DNA from: Caldilineae bacterium
Lineage (GTDB): Bacteria; Chloroflexota; Anaerolineae; J102
NCBI GenBank assembly: GCA_011192085.1
Contig: DUEQ01000491.1
Location: forward strand, 1-5,922
DNA: 5,922 nucleotides
Direction of reading: 5' to 3'
Shown here: positions 1 to 5,857 of the stretch, in pieces
Layout of the letters: each line of letters opens with the position of its first letter
Numbering within the stretch: position 1 is the first letter of the stretch
Position numbers and translations under genes: made by a program
The notes under the pieces: model-generated
Database searches by the model: none
What the model saw: only the letters and a program-made list of their open reading frames with translations
What the model was told of the DNA's origin: nothing

Positions 1-1062
1 ATGTTCATCATCGTCATCAGTCTCCTCATCATCATTATCTCGGTCTATCTGCTGTCCATTATCACCGATGAGTATTTCATCATCAGTCTGGACGCCATCG
101 CCAAGCGGCTACGGCTGCCCCACAATGTGGCAGGCGCTTCGCTCATGGCCATGGGGTCCTCCGCACCTGAGCTCGCCATTGCCATCTTTGCCCTGTTCAC
201 TGCTGGGGGCGCTCACAGCGATGTGGGTATTGGCACCATCGTGGGCTCGGCCATTTTCAATATCTTGGTGATCACGGGCGTTTCCGCCGTGGTCAATCCC
301 GCGCACATCTCATGGAAGGTCATCGCCCGCGACATCCTCATGTACGCCCTAGGCGTCGTCATACTGTTAGCCACCATCTACGACGGACGGGTGACGATGG
401 CGGAGGCAGTCATCTATCTGGCGTTGTATGCGTTCTATTTGCTCATCCTTTACAAGTGGGACGCGTACGTCAAAGACGCCGATGTCGTGGGCATGGTGGA
501 GGAAACCATCCGGCAAGAGCGTTGTTGCACCGACCTTTATCATCGGGTGACCACAGCCATCAGCAATGGCATCGGCTTTCTGGCCGGAGATGCGCGTCGG
601 TCCTACCTGCGGGCCTTTTTCGTGTCTATCGTGTTCGTGGCGATAATCAGCTACGCACTGGCCGAGTCCGCCGTGAGATTCGCTGAAGCCATCCACGTGC
701 CCGCGGTGGTCGTGGCCATAACGGTGCTGGCCGCGGGCACCTCCGTGCCCGACATGTTCGCCTCCATTGTTGTGGCCAAACAGGGGCGGGGGGATATGGC
801 CGTCGCCAACGCCGTGGGCTCCAACATCTTCGATATCCTCGTGGGGCTGGGACTGCCGTGGATTCTGGCCATGGCCATGGGCTCCCAGGCCATCGCCGTT
901 GACACCGCGGGCCTGATGAGCTCCGTCCTGCTGTTGTTTGGCACCGTCATCCTGCTTTTCCTGTTTCTCCTCACCAAACTCAATCTCTCCCGCTGGGAGG
1001 GATGGACTTTGTTGGGGGTTTACGCCGCGTATGTGGCCTACATCTGGCTGGGAAGCGCATAG
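1..1062 (+). CDS. K+-dependent-type Na+/Ca2+ exchanger (CaCA superfamily, NCKX/SLC24-like)
   Basis: This is an integral membrane antiporter of 353 aa expected to move Ca2+ against Na+ across the cytoplasmic membrane. Both alpha repeats that define the CaCA superfamily are visible. Alpha-1 is at about residues 43-95, with GSSAPE (E57) and GSAIFN (N87). Alpha-2 is at about 236-287, with GTSVPD (D251) and GSNIFD (D278). The segment before alpha-1 (DEYFIISLD, then NVAGASLMAMGSSAPEL) and the link between the halves resemble animal NCKX proteins more than the bacterial YrbG type. E57, D251 and D278 match NCKX2 E188, D548 and D575 in motif and in the 27-residue spacing of the two Asp residues; D575 is known to confer K+ dependence. 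A short polar loop at about 152-200 splits the two hydrophobic halves, where eukaryotic members have a long cytosolic loop. The ATG is the first base of the window, so no ribosome site can be seen and an upstream start cannot be excluded, although the first helix appears complete. The gene converges on the next one with a 27-bp gap and no evident terminator hairpin. Confidence 0.93.
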   Translation: MFIIVISLLIIIISVYLLSIITDEYFIISLDAIAKRLRLPHNVAGASLMAMGSSAPELAIAIFALFTAGGAHSDVGIGTIVGSAIFNILVITGVSAVVNPAHISWKVIARDILMYALGVVILLATIYDGRVTMAEAVIYLALYAFYLLILYKWDAYVKDADVVGMVEETIRQERCCTDLYHRVTTAISNGIGFLAGDARRSYLRAFFVSIVFVAIISYALAESAVRFAEAIHVPAVVVAITVLAAGTSVPDMFASIVVAKQGRGDMAVANAVGSNIFDILVGLGLPWILAMAMGSQAIAVDTAGLMSSVLLLFGTVILLFLFLLTKLNLSRWEGWTLLGVYAAYVAYIWLGSA

Positions 1063-1089
1063 GTCGCGCCATGAAGGCCGAGAGTCAGA

Positions 1090-2568
1090 CTACTGATCTG
1101 TCCCTGGCTTGGATTCTTGGTACACGGGCGGGGGGAGCTGTTCTTTGCCCTCCCGAAAGAGGAAGAAATTCCACACCAGGCGGCTGATATCGGCCATGAG
1201 CGGGTTGCTCATATCCCACACCACCCAACCGTATTGGTAGACATAGATATCCAGCACATAGGGGCCCTCTGGCCCGTAGATGATGGCCACATCCCCCTGA
1301 GTGTCGGGCGCGTAGCCGTGCTTGTGGCCGATCTTCGTCCCTTCGGGCGCCCCATATTTGATGAGATATCCCAACGGGTTCTGCTCCAACCACCCGATGA
1401 GCTCCTGACATTTCTCGGGCGTGAGCTTGTCGGGGTACGCGGCCAGCAACGCGCCTTTGTCGTCGGCGCAGCGCCCGATCTCCGCCAGCAGGACGCCCAT
1501 ATCCCGCGGCGTGGTCTGCGTAGCCAGATCGGGGTTGGTGTGGTATTCGGGGTTCGCGTTGGCGGGGGTGCGGATGATGGGTGGGGGGATGTCGCTATTG
1601 TAGGGCACAGCGATAAAGGTGTTTTTCAGTCCGAAATCCCGATAGAACTGAGTGACGCGTTGTGCGCCCTTCATCACATCGCCGTCGCCCAGGTGGAACA
1701 TGAGCGCGTTGGCCGCGGCGTTGCTGGCTGTGGGCGAGGTGACGGTGATGCTGATCCATTTGGTGATGTTGTCGGGCAGGGGTAGATCATAGTCCATGTA
1801 GGTAAGGAGCATAATGCCGATCTTGACCGTGCTCATGCCCGAGAAAGCGGTGTCCGCGTCGATATCGATCTCCTCGCCTGTGGGCAGGAACTGGAAGTAA
1901 GAGGCATACACGCCGGGGAATTTTTCGAAGCGGGCGCGCATAGCCTTTTCCAACGCTTCGAATCCGGGCTTTTCATCCTGTTCGGTGATGAGCGCGAAGC
2001 GGGCCTCGCGGTCATAGGGATCGGTAAAAGCGCGGACGATGTTGATGGCGGTCTGGCCCGGTTCAGTGCGCACGCCCGGTCGTCCCTGGGTGAACGATAG
2101 CGTCTCAAGGTTGACGGTGGGAGGCAGGGACGCATGGTCGTAGCTTCGGGCCTGGGTCTTGATCCAATTCGCCAGCTTCTCCCGATCGTAAGCATATTTC
2201 AGGGGGATGTCGTGGGGAATGGGGGGCTGGCCACTGACGTAGAAGAAGAAATTCCAGGTGGCGTTCCAACCCCGGCCATATTTCTGGGCTTGAGCCACCA
2301 TCCCCTTCGCGTCCACCTGAAAGCCGATATCCTCGGGCCTGAGCACGAGTCGGTTTTCGCCATGATAGACGAGGATGGGGCGTTCATAGACCGCGCGCAG
2401 GTTGGCCGCAGCCTCCTCTGCGGTGTCGCCGCCGATCTTCATCCCGGCCAGGGTCACGCCCGGCGGAATGGCGTCGCGACCCTTGGTGTAATTCACGTAG
2501 TAGGGGCCGAGATAGAGGATGAGTGCAGCCAGGGCGATGACAACGGCCCAGCGAAAAAATCGGAACAT
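1090..2568 (-). CDS. Membrane-anchored VanW-type domain / class A beta-lactamase-like serine hydrolase
   Basis: This is an envelope protein of about 492 aa, numbered here from the ATG. Residues 7-21 form a single hydrophobic anchor after FRFFRW, which predicts an extracytoplasmic body. Residues about 36-115 look like the peptidoglycan-binding domain found N-terminal to VanW/YoaR proteins (IPPGVTLAGMKIGGDTAEEA, then the LRPEDIGF block). Residues about 215-460 form a penicillin-recognising serine hydrolase fold: S246-T-V-K249 is the SxxK motif, TASNAAAN (280-287) sits where SDN is expected, and HKHG (415-418) takes the place of KTG, followed by GDVAIIYGP. The likely role is peptidoglycan processing or beta-lactam hydrolysis; the substrate is unknown. 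The gene starts 31 bp after the guaA stop, which suggests one operon. Start choice is uncertain. The ATG at 2568 gives a typical anchor N-terminus but has no Shine-Dalgarno. An in-frame GTG at 2598, one base past the guaA TAA, has GGGAG four bases upstream and would add 10 residues. Confidence 0.88.
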   Translation of the reverse strand: MFRFFRWAVVIALAALILYLGPYYVNYTKGRDAIPPGVTLAGMKIGGDTAEEAAANLRAVYERPILVYHGENRLVLRPEDIGFQVDAKGMVAQAQKYGRGWNATWNFFFYVSGQPPIPHDIPLKYAYDREKLANWIKTQARSYDHASLPPTVNLETLSFTQGRPGVRTEPGQTAINIVRAFTDPYDREARFALITEQDEKPGFEALEKAMRARFEKFPGVYASYFQFLPTGEEIDIDADTAFSGMSTVKIGIMLLTYMDYDLPLPDNITKWISITVTSPTASNAAANALMFHLGDGDVMKGAQRVTQFYRDFGLKNTFIAVPYNSDIPPPIIRTPANANPEYHTNPDLATQTTPRDMGVLLAEIGRCADDKGALLAAYPDKLTPEKCQELIGWLEQNPLGYLIKYGAPEGTKIGHKHGYAPDTQGDVAIIYGPEGPYVLDIYVYQYGWVVWDMSNPLMADISRLVWNFFLFREGKEQLPPPVYQESKPGTDQ

Positions 2569-2599
2569 GGTTTGGAAAATGGAGGTGGTGCGATGCACC

Positions 2600-4159
2600 T
2601 TACTCCCATTCAATCGTAGCGGGAGGTTTGGAGGTGATGTCGTAGACGACGCGATTGACGCCTTCGACCTCGTTGACGATGCGGTTGGCCATGCGAGCCA
2701 GCAGATCATCGGGCAAGCGCGCCCAATCCGCGGTCATGAAGTCGTCTGTGGTGACGACGCGGATGGCAATGACGTTCCCATAGGTGCGATAATCGCCCAT
2801 GACGCCCACGGTGCGCACGGGCAGCAGCACGGCGAAGGCCTGGGATGTGGCCCGGTAAAGGCTTGCAGCCTCCAGCTCCTGGATGACGATGGCGTCGGCC
2901 TGTCGCAGCGTCTCTAACCGATCCCAGGTGACTTCGCCCAGGATGCGGATGGCCAGGCCCGGGCCGGGGAAGGGATGCCGCCACACGATGCGTTCGGGCA
3001 GACCCAGGGCCAGCCCCACGCGGCGGACTTCATCCTTGAACAGATAGCGCAAGGGCTCCAGCAGCTCGAATTGGATGTCCTCGGGCAGGCCGCCCACGTT
3101 ATGATGCGTCTTAATGGTGCGGGCTGCCTGCTCCCGTCCCGTGGCCGCGCTCTCGATGACGTCGGGATAGAGGGTGCCTTGGGCCAGAAATCGATAAGGC
3201 GCGCCCGGCGTCTCGGCCACCAGCCGCGCGGCCTCGGCTTCGAACACCCGCACGAAGCGATGCCCGATGCGCTTCCGCTTTTCTTCCGGGTCCGTGACGC
3301 CCTTCAAATCCTCCAAAAAGAGCTCCGCGGCGTTGATGCCGATAAGGTGGATGCCGTGGGCCTGCTGGAAGGTCTTGAAGACCTCGTCGGCCTCGCCCAG
3401 GCGCAACATACCGTGGTCCACGAACACGCAGGTAAGTTGATCGCCGATGGCGCGATGCACCAGGGCCGCCACCACCGAGGAATCCACACCGCCGCTGAGC
3501 CCCAACAACACCCGACTGTCCCCCACCCCCTCGCGGATCTCTTGCGTCATGCTCTCGATGAAGTTGGCCGGAGTCCAGTCCGCCTCCAGTTCAGCTACGT
3601 TAAAGAGGAAGTTGCGAAGGATATCCATGCCCTGACGGGTGTGCTGCACCTCCGGGTGGAACTGAAGCGCGTAGCGCTTGCGGGCGACGTCGCCCATAAT
3701 GGCGATGTTGTCGTTGTGGGATGCGCCCAGGACCGTCCAGCCCGGCGGCAGCCGATCCACATGGTCGCTGTGGCTCATCCACACATCCAGCTTTTGGGGC
3801 AGACCCGAAAGCAAGGGCGCCTCCCCTGCGATCTCCACAATGGTGTGGCCGAACTCGCGCGCAGTGGCGGGTGCGACATGCCCGCCCAGCGCCTGGGCCA
3901 GGGCTTGCATGCCGTAACAAATGCCCAGCACGGGCTTGCCGCTTTCCAGTACGATGGGAGGCAGCGTAGGCGCGTCCGCCTCGTAGATGCTGGCGGGGCC
4001 GCCAGAGAGGATGTACGCTTCGGCCTGAGCCAGTTGCTCCTCGGGCGCGTTCCATGGGATCAGCTCGCTGTACACGTCCAGGTCCCGCACTCGGCGGGCG
4101 ATGAGCTGGGCGGTCTGGGAGCCGAAATCGATCACAGCGACGGTGGGCGGACGTTTCAT
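2600..4159 (-). CDS. guaA: GMP synthase (glutamine-hydrolysing)
   Basis: This cytoplasmic enzyme of 519 aa makes GMP from XMP, glutamine and ATP, the last step of guanine nucleotide synthesis; the length is typical. Residues about 5-190 are the class I glutamine amidotransferase domain: GICYGMQ carries the nucleophile C81, and FHPE carries H168 and E170. Residues about 200-400 are the ATP-pyrophosphatase domain with the P-loop SGGVDSS starting at S222, FVDHGMLR at 246-253 and [12 protein letters not shown] at 394-405. The C-terminal dimerisation domain ends in the family's conserved KPPATIEWE. All catalytic motifs are intact, so the gene should be functional. The start is the ATG just before [14 protein letters not shown], where homologues begin; only a weak CAGG lies upstream. 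It sits 86 bp after the peptidase gene and 31 bp before the serine hydrolase gene. No purine riboswitch is apparent in the 86-bp leader, which is occupied by short repeats. The long open frame antisense to this gene (2975-4237, +) is a by-product of GC-rich codon use. Confidence 0.98.
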   Translation of the reverse strand: MKRPPTVAVIDFGSQTAQLIARRVRDLDVYSELIPWNAPEEQLAQAEAYILSGGPASIYEADAPTLPPIVLESGKPVLGICYGMQALAQALGGHVAPATAREFGHTIVEIAGEAPLLSGLPQKLDVWMSHSDHVDRLPPGWTVLGASHNDNIAIMGDVARKRYALQFHPEVQHTRQGMDILRNFLFNVAELEADWTPANFIESMTQEIREGVGDSRVLLGLSGGVDSSVVAALVHRAIGDQLTCVFVDHGMLRLGEADEVFKTFQQAHGIHLIGINAAELFLEDLKGVTDPEEKRKRIGHRFVRVFEAEAARLVAETPGAPYRFLAQGTLYPDVIESAATGREQAARTIKTHHNVGGLPEDIQFELLEPLRYLFKDEVRRVGLALGLPERIVWRHPFPGPGLAIRILGEVTWDRLETLRQADAIVIQELEAASLYRATSQAFAVLLPVRTVGVMGDYRTYGNVIAIRVVTTDDFMTADWARLPDDLLARMANRIVNEVEGVNRVVYDITSKPPATIEWE

Positions 4160-4169
4160 GGCCTGTGTT

Positions 4170-4243
4170 CAGTATTCAGTAATCAGTTCAACCGTCAGTT
4201 CCACGCCGTTCACTGTTCACAGATAACTGGTTGCTGATAACTG
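4170..4243. repeat. Two facing arrays of degenerate CAG-heptamers between the peptidase gene and guaA
   Basis: On the + strand three 7-mers run head to tail: CAGTATT (4170-4176), CAGTAAT (4177-4183) and CAGTTCA (4184-4190). After an 18-bp spacer, five 7-mers run head to tail on the - strand from 4243 down to 4209: CAGTTAT, CAGCAAC, CAGTTAT, CTGTGAA and CAGTGAA. The two arrays point toward each other. An imperfect stem can form across them: CAAC (4189-4192) and CAGTT (4196-4200) with AACTG (4225-4229) and GTTG (4230-4233). The outer edge lies two bases from the TAA of the peptidase gene, and the other edge is 10 bp from the guaA ATG. The layout resembles the heptanucleotide tandem repeats known from cyanobacteria. 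The function is unknown; the stem lacks a U-tract, so a terminator role is not supported. Confidence 0.65.
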
Positions 4244-4245
4244 TG

Positions 4246-5163
4246 TTAGTGGGGCGGTAGGGGCGGAAGGTAGGGTAGAGGGTTGACGCGGACGCCATTC
4301 TTGCGCACCTCGAAATGCACATGAGGCCCGGTAGAGTTGCCGGTGGAGCCCACCAACCCGATATGTTGTCCCCGCTTCACCCAATCTCCCACTTTGACAG
4401 CGGGATGGGTCATGTGGCTGTAAAGGGTGACCAGGCCGTTGGGGTGGCGGATGATGACGGAGAAACCGTAGCCGGTGAAGAGCCACCCCGCGCGCACGAC
4501 CCGGCCCTCTCCCGCCGCGTATACGGGCGCGCCCCATGCGGTGGCGATGTCGATGGCCCGATGCCTGGCCGAATAGCCCTGACTGAGCCAGCCGCGCAGG
4601 GGCCAGGCGAAGATAGCTTCGGGCGAGGGCGCGGGTTTGGGGATGTTCACATCCAGCCGTCCGCCGGGAATGACCAGTTCCTGCCCGGGCGAGAGGGTTT
4701 GACCTAGTGCGACGCGATTAGGGCGATAGCGGACAATGGCCTCGGGCGAGACGCGCCACTTGCGGGCGATGGATTCCAGGGTGTCGCCCTTCTTCACGCT
4801 GTGAATCGCGCCAGGGAAGGGGAGGATGCGCAACGCCTGGCCCGGATAGATGACGTCGGGATTGCGATAGAGTTCGGGGTTGCTATAACGCAGGGTGTCC
4901 ACATCCAACCCAAATTTTTGGGCGATGCCCCACATGGTGTCGCCATATGCGACCGTGTAGGTGATGACGCCTGGGCGACGGATGGCGCTGGGGTTTTGCA
5001 GAAGGGCGCACTCATCCATCGTCTCTCGGCGAACATATCCCGCGCTTTTGCGGGGATCGGGGCAGGGATCGGCCAGGACAGGGTGCGACGTTACCCCGAA
5101 CGCCATCTCCACCAGGGTGAATGCCAGGCTAATCAGAACGGCGAGCAGCATGTTGCGATTCAT
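4246..5163 (-). CDS. Secreted peptidoglycan endopeptidase: two LysM domains plus M23 (LytM/NlpD-type) domain
   Basis: This is a 305-aa cell-wall hydrolase or divisome-type amidase activator. Residues 5-23 are hydrophobic and act as a signal peptide or N-terminal anchor; VLA (29-31) is a possible cleavage site and no lipobox is present. Two LysM peptidoglycan-binding modules follow: about 67-114 (YTVAYGDTMWGIAQKFGL to YPGQALRIL) and about 120-166 (HSVKKGDTLESIARKW to SPGQELVIP). The M23 metallopeptidase domain spans about 185-298. Its zinc ligands are all present: H201 and D205 (HRAID) and H283 of the HVH motif (281-283), with H250 in YSHM. It should therefore be an active zinc peptidase that cuts peptide crosslinks, rather than a degenerate EnvC/NlpD-like activator. 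C34 and C52 in the mature part could form a disulfide. No Shine-Dalgarno precedes the ATG; instead a TAAGAT -10-like box lies seven bases upstream, which fits leaderless expression. The gene starts 57 bp after the regulator stop. Confidence 0.93.
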   Translation of the reverse strand: MNRNMLLAVLISLAFTLVEMAFGVTSHPVLADPCPDPRKSAGYVRRETMDECALLQNPSAIRRPGVITYTVAYGDTMWGIAQKFGLDVDTLRYSNPELYRNPDVIYPGQALRILPFPGAIHSVKKGDTLESIARKWRVSPEAIVRYRPNRVALGQTLSPGQELVIPGGRLDVNIPKPAPSPEAIFAWPLRGWLSQGYSARHRAIDIATAWGAPVYAAGEGRVVRAGWLFTGYGFSVIIRHPNGLVTLYSHMTHPAVKVGDWVKRGQHIGLVGSTGNSTGPHVHFEVRKNGVRVNPLPYLPPLPPH

Positions 5164-5170
5164 GGACGTG

Positions 5171-5199
5171 ATCTTAGCACGTCACAGCGTGAGGGACAA
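5171..5199 (-). promoter_or_regulatory. Candidate promoter of the LysM-M23 gene, framed by an inverted repeat
   Basis: On the - strand TTGTCC (5194-5199, -35, 4 of 6 to consensus) is followed after exactly 17 bp by TAAGAT (5171-5176, -10, 4 of 6, fitting TANNNT). The predicted start of transcription falls at or next to the ATG at 5163, so the mRNA would have almost no leader. The inverted repeat GACGTG (5165-5170) / CACGTC (5178-5183) brackets the -10 box and could be an operator. CAAGCGCTCT (5197-5206), an 8-of-10 match to the regulator's own palindrome, overlaps the -35 box. Confidence 0.45.
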
Positions 5200-5220
5200 G
5201 CGCTCTCCCTTTGCTAAAGC

Positions 5221-5511
5221 CTATTCGCCGATGATACGCTTCAGCGACTGCACATGATCATCGAATGCTTTGCGCCCCTCGGGCGTGGCCGCGATGAAGG
5301 TGCGGGGCTTGCGCCCCACAAAGACCTTCTCCACCCGCACATAGCCTTCCTGCTCCAGCTTGCGCAGGTGCACGCTGAGGTTGCCGTCGGTGAGCTCCAG
5401 CATCTTGCGCAGGGCCACGAACTCCATTTGGGCGTCGTCGGGCAGTGCGGTCAGCGCGGCCATGACCTGCAAGCGTACAGGTTGATGGATGCTAGGATCG
5501 AGATCGGACAT
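5221..5511 (-). CDS. Winged-helix transcriptional regulator (HTH_34 / ArsR-MarR-like)
   Basis: This small DNA-binding protein of 96 aa probably works as a dimeric repressor. It matches the pattern of the single-domain winged-helix family PF13601. The N-terminal helix reads IHQPVRLQVMAAL (9-20). The helix-turn-helix with recognition helix follows (LTDGNLSVHLRKLEQEGYV, 40-58), then a basic wing (VFVGRKPRTFIAATPEGRKAF, 63-83) and a short C-terminal helix used for dimerisation in related proteins. No ligand-binding domain and no metal-binding Cys/His cluster is present, so the signal sensed cannot be read from the sequence. The ATG has an excellent Shine-Dalgarno, GGAGG six bases upstream. Its leader carries a strong promoter and two palindromes, which argues for self-repression. 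It is followed 57 bp later by the peptidase gene. No adjacent large partner gene is seen, although many members of this family sit beside membrane proteins. Confidence 0.93.
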   Translation of the reverse strand: MSDLDPSIHQPVRLQVMAALTALPDDAQMEFVALRKMLELTDGNLSVHLRKLEQEGYVRVEKVFVGRKPRTFIAATPEGRKAFDDHVQSLKRIIGE

Positions 5512-5514
5512 AGG

Positions 5515-5522
5515 TCACCTCC
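5515..5522 (-). promoter_or_regulatory. Strong ribosome binding site of the winged-helix regulator
   Basis: GGAGGTGA on the - strand includes GGAGG (5518-5522) six bases before the ATG at 5511, which fixes that start. The TGA inside it is the stop codon of a short upstream reading frame (5515-5580). The frame's end therefore overlaps the ribosome site, an arrangement that permits translational coupling. Confidence 0.85.
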
Positions 5523-5580
5523 AGGTGCGATAGATGTGTAGGCCGCTGAAGAAGAGGGCCCCGCCGCCGAGCAGGGCCAT
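5515..5580 (-). CDS. Possible small hydrophobic peptide in the regulator leader, or remnant of a membrane protein
   Basis: A 21-codon frame opens at the ATG at 5580 and ends in the TGA at 5515-5517, three bases and in frame before the regulator ATG. It begins MALLGGGALFFSGLHIY and ends in RTWR, the look of one transmembrane helix with a positive C-terminus. A TTG at 5607 in the same frame would extend it to 30 residues (adding LAPAYVNLI); an in-frame TAA closes the frame above that. Neither start has a Shine-Dalgarno. It may be a leader peptide coupled to the regulator, a real membrane micropeptide, the decayed end of a membrane gene, or chance. Coding status is weakly supported. Confidence 0.25.
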   Translation of the reverse strand: MALLGGGALFFSGLHIYRTWR

Positions 5581-5611
5581 GATCAGGTTGACGTACGCCG
5601 GAGCCAAGGCG

Positions 5612-5638
5612 AAAGTGCTTTATATTTCAAAGCGCTTT
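5612..5638. promoter_or_regulatory. Tandem AAAGYGCTTT palindromes: likely operator of the winged-helix regulator
   Basis: AAAGTGCTTT (5612-5621) and AAAGCGCTTT (5629-5638) are two 10-bp palindromes, the second perfect and the first with one mismatch pair at its centre. They are spaced 17 bp centre to centre with an AT-only-but-one linker. They lie immediately downstream of the -10 box of the regulator promoter, and the predicted transcription start (about 5633) falls inside the upstream copy. A dimer bound there would block initiation or escape. Assigning them to the adjacent regulator is inference from position. Confidence 0.7.
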
Positions 5639-5639
5639 A

Positions 5640-5668
5640 ATTATACAAGATTGTCGCTGCGCTGGCAA
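5640..5668 (-). promoter_or_regulatory. Near-consensus sigma-70 promoter of the regulator
   Basis: On the - strand TTGCCA (5663-5668, 5 of 6) is followed by a 17-bp spacer and TATAAT (5640-5645, perfect). The predicted start is near 5633, giving a leader of about 122 nt that contains both palindromes and the short hydrophobic frame. This is the best promoter in the window. Confidence 0.75.
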
Positions 5669-5822
5669 GTCCCCACGACTGTCCAATATCCGAGATGCAA
5701 AGGCCAGTGAATGGATGGCGGTTTCATCTTTCTCCATCTGCGAAAAACAGTTCTTTCTGCGGCATCTGCGCGGCGTCGCGATCCGCCAGGCAACACAAGC
5801 CCCCCTCTCTCGTCATGACAAT
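5669..5822. other. Non-coding stretch between divergent promoters with repeated CATCTGCG words
   Basis: No convincing gene lies here. CATCTGCG occurs at 5735-5742 and 5763-5770, with related words CATCTTTCTC (from 5725) and TTCTTTCTGCGG between them, so the segment of about 45 bp is a degenerate direct repeat. A frame of 62 codons across 5641-5829 (-) needs a TTG start, lacks a ribosome site and ends in the -10 box of the regulator promoter, so it is not accepted as a gene. TGACAAT is repeated at 5816-5822 and 5824-5830, at the edge of the + strand promoter. Confidence 0.5.
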
Positions 5823-5851
5823 GTGACAATTCCCTTCCTTTGTGCTACACT
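5823..5851 (+). promoter_or_regulatory. Candidate + strand promoter ending at an ATG
   Basis: GTGACA (5823-5828, 5 of 6 to TTGACA) is followed by a 17-bp spacer and TACACT (5846-5851, 4 of 6, fitting TANNNT). The expected transcription start, six to seven bases on, coincides with the ATG at 5858. The direct repeat TGACAAT (5816-5822, 5824-5830) overlaps the -35 box and could bind a regulator. Confidence 0.5.
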
Positions 5852-5857
5852 TTGCCG

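Noticed and set aside
144..880. Two similar stretches around ATGGCCATGG in the exchanger gene
   Set aside because: They encode MAMGS in alpha-1 and MAMGS after alpha-2, at non-equivalent places in the fold. This is shared codon use rather than a repeat element.
1040..1110. Terminator hairpin between the convergent genes
   Set aside because: I looked for a stem with a T-tract on either strand and found only very short, interrupted complementarity.
1117..1785. Open frame of 222 codons on + antisense to the serine hydrolase gene
   Set aside because: The - strand frame carries clear motifs (SxxK, HKHG), and the antisense product has none.
2975..4237. Open frame of 420 codons on + antisense to guaA
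   Set aside because: It lies opposite an intact guaA with all catalytic motifs. The translation shows no recognisable domain, and such long antisense frames are common in GC-rich genes.
4160..4245. Purine riboswitch or intrinsic terminator upstream of guaA
   Set aside because: The sequence is accounted for by heptamer repeats. The possible stem is imperfect and has no following T-run, and no purine-aptamer core is visible.
5641..5829. 62-codon frame on - in the intergenic region
   Set aside because: It needs a TTG start, has no ribosome site, has a composition unlike the neighbouring proteins, and its stop overlaps the TATAAT of the regulator promoter.
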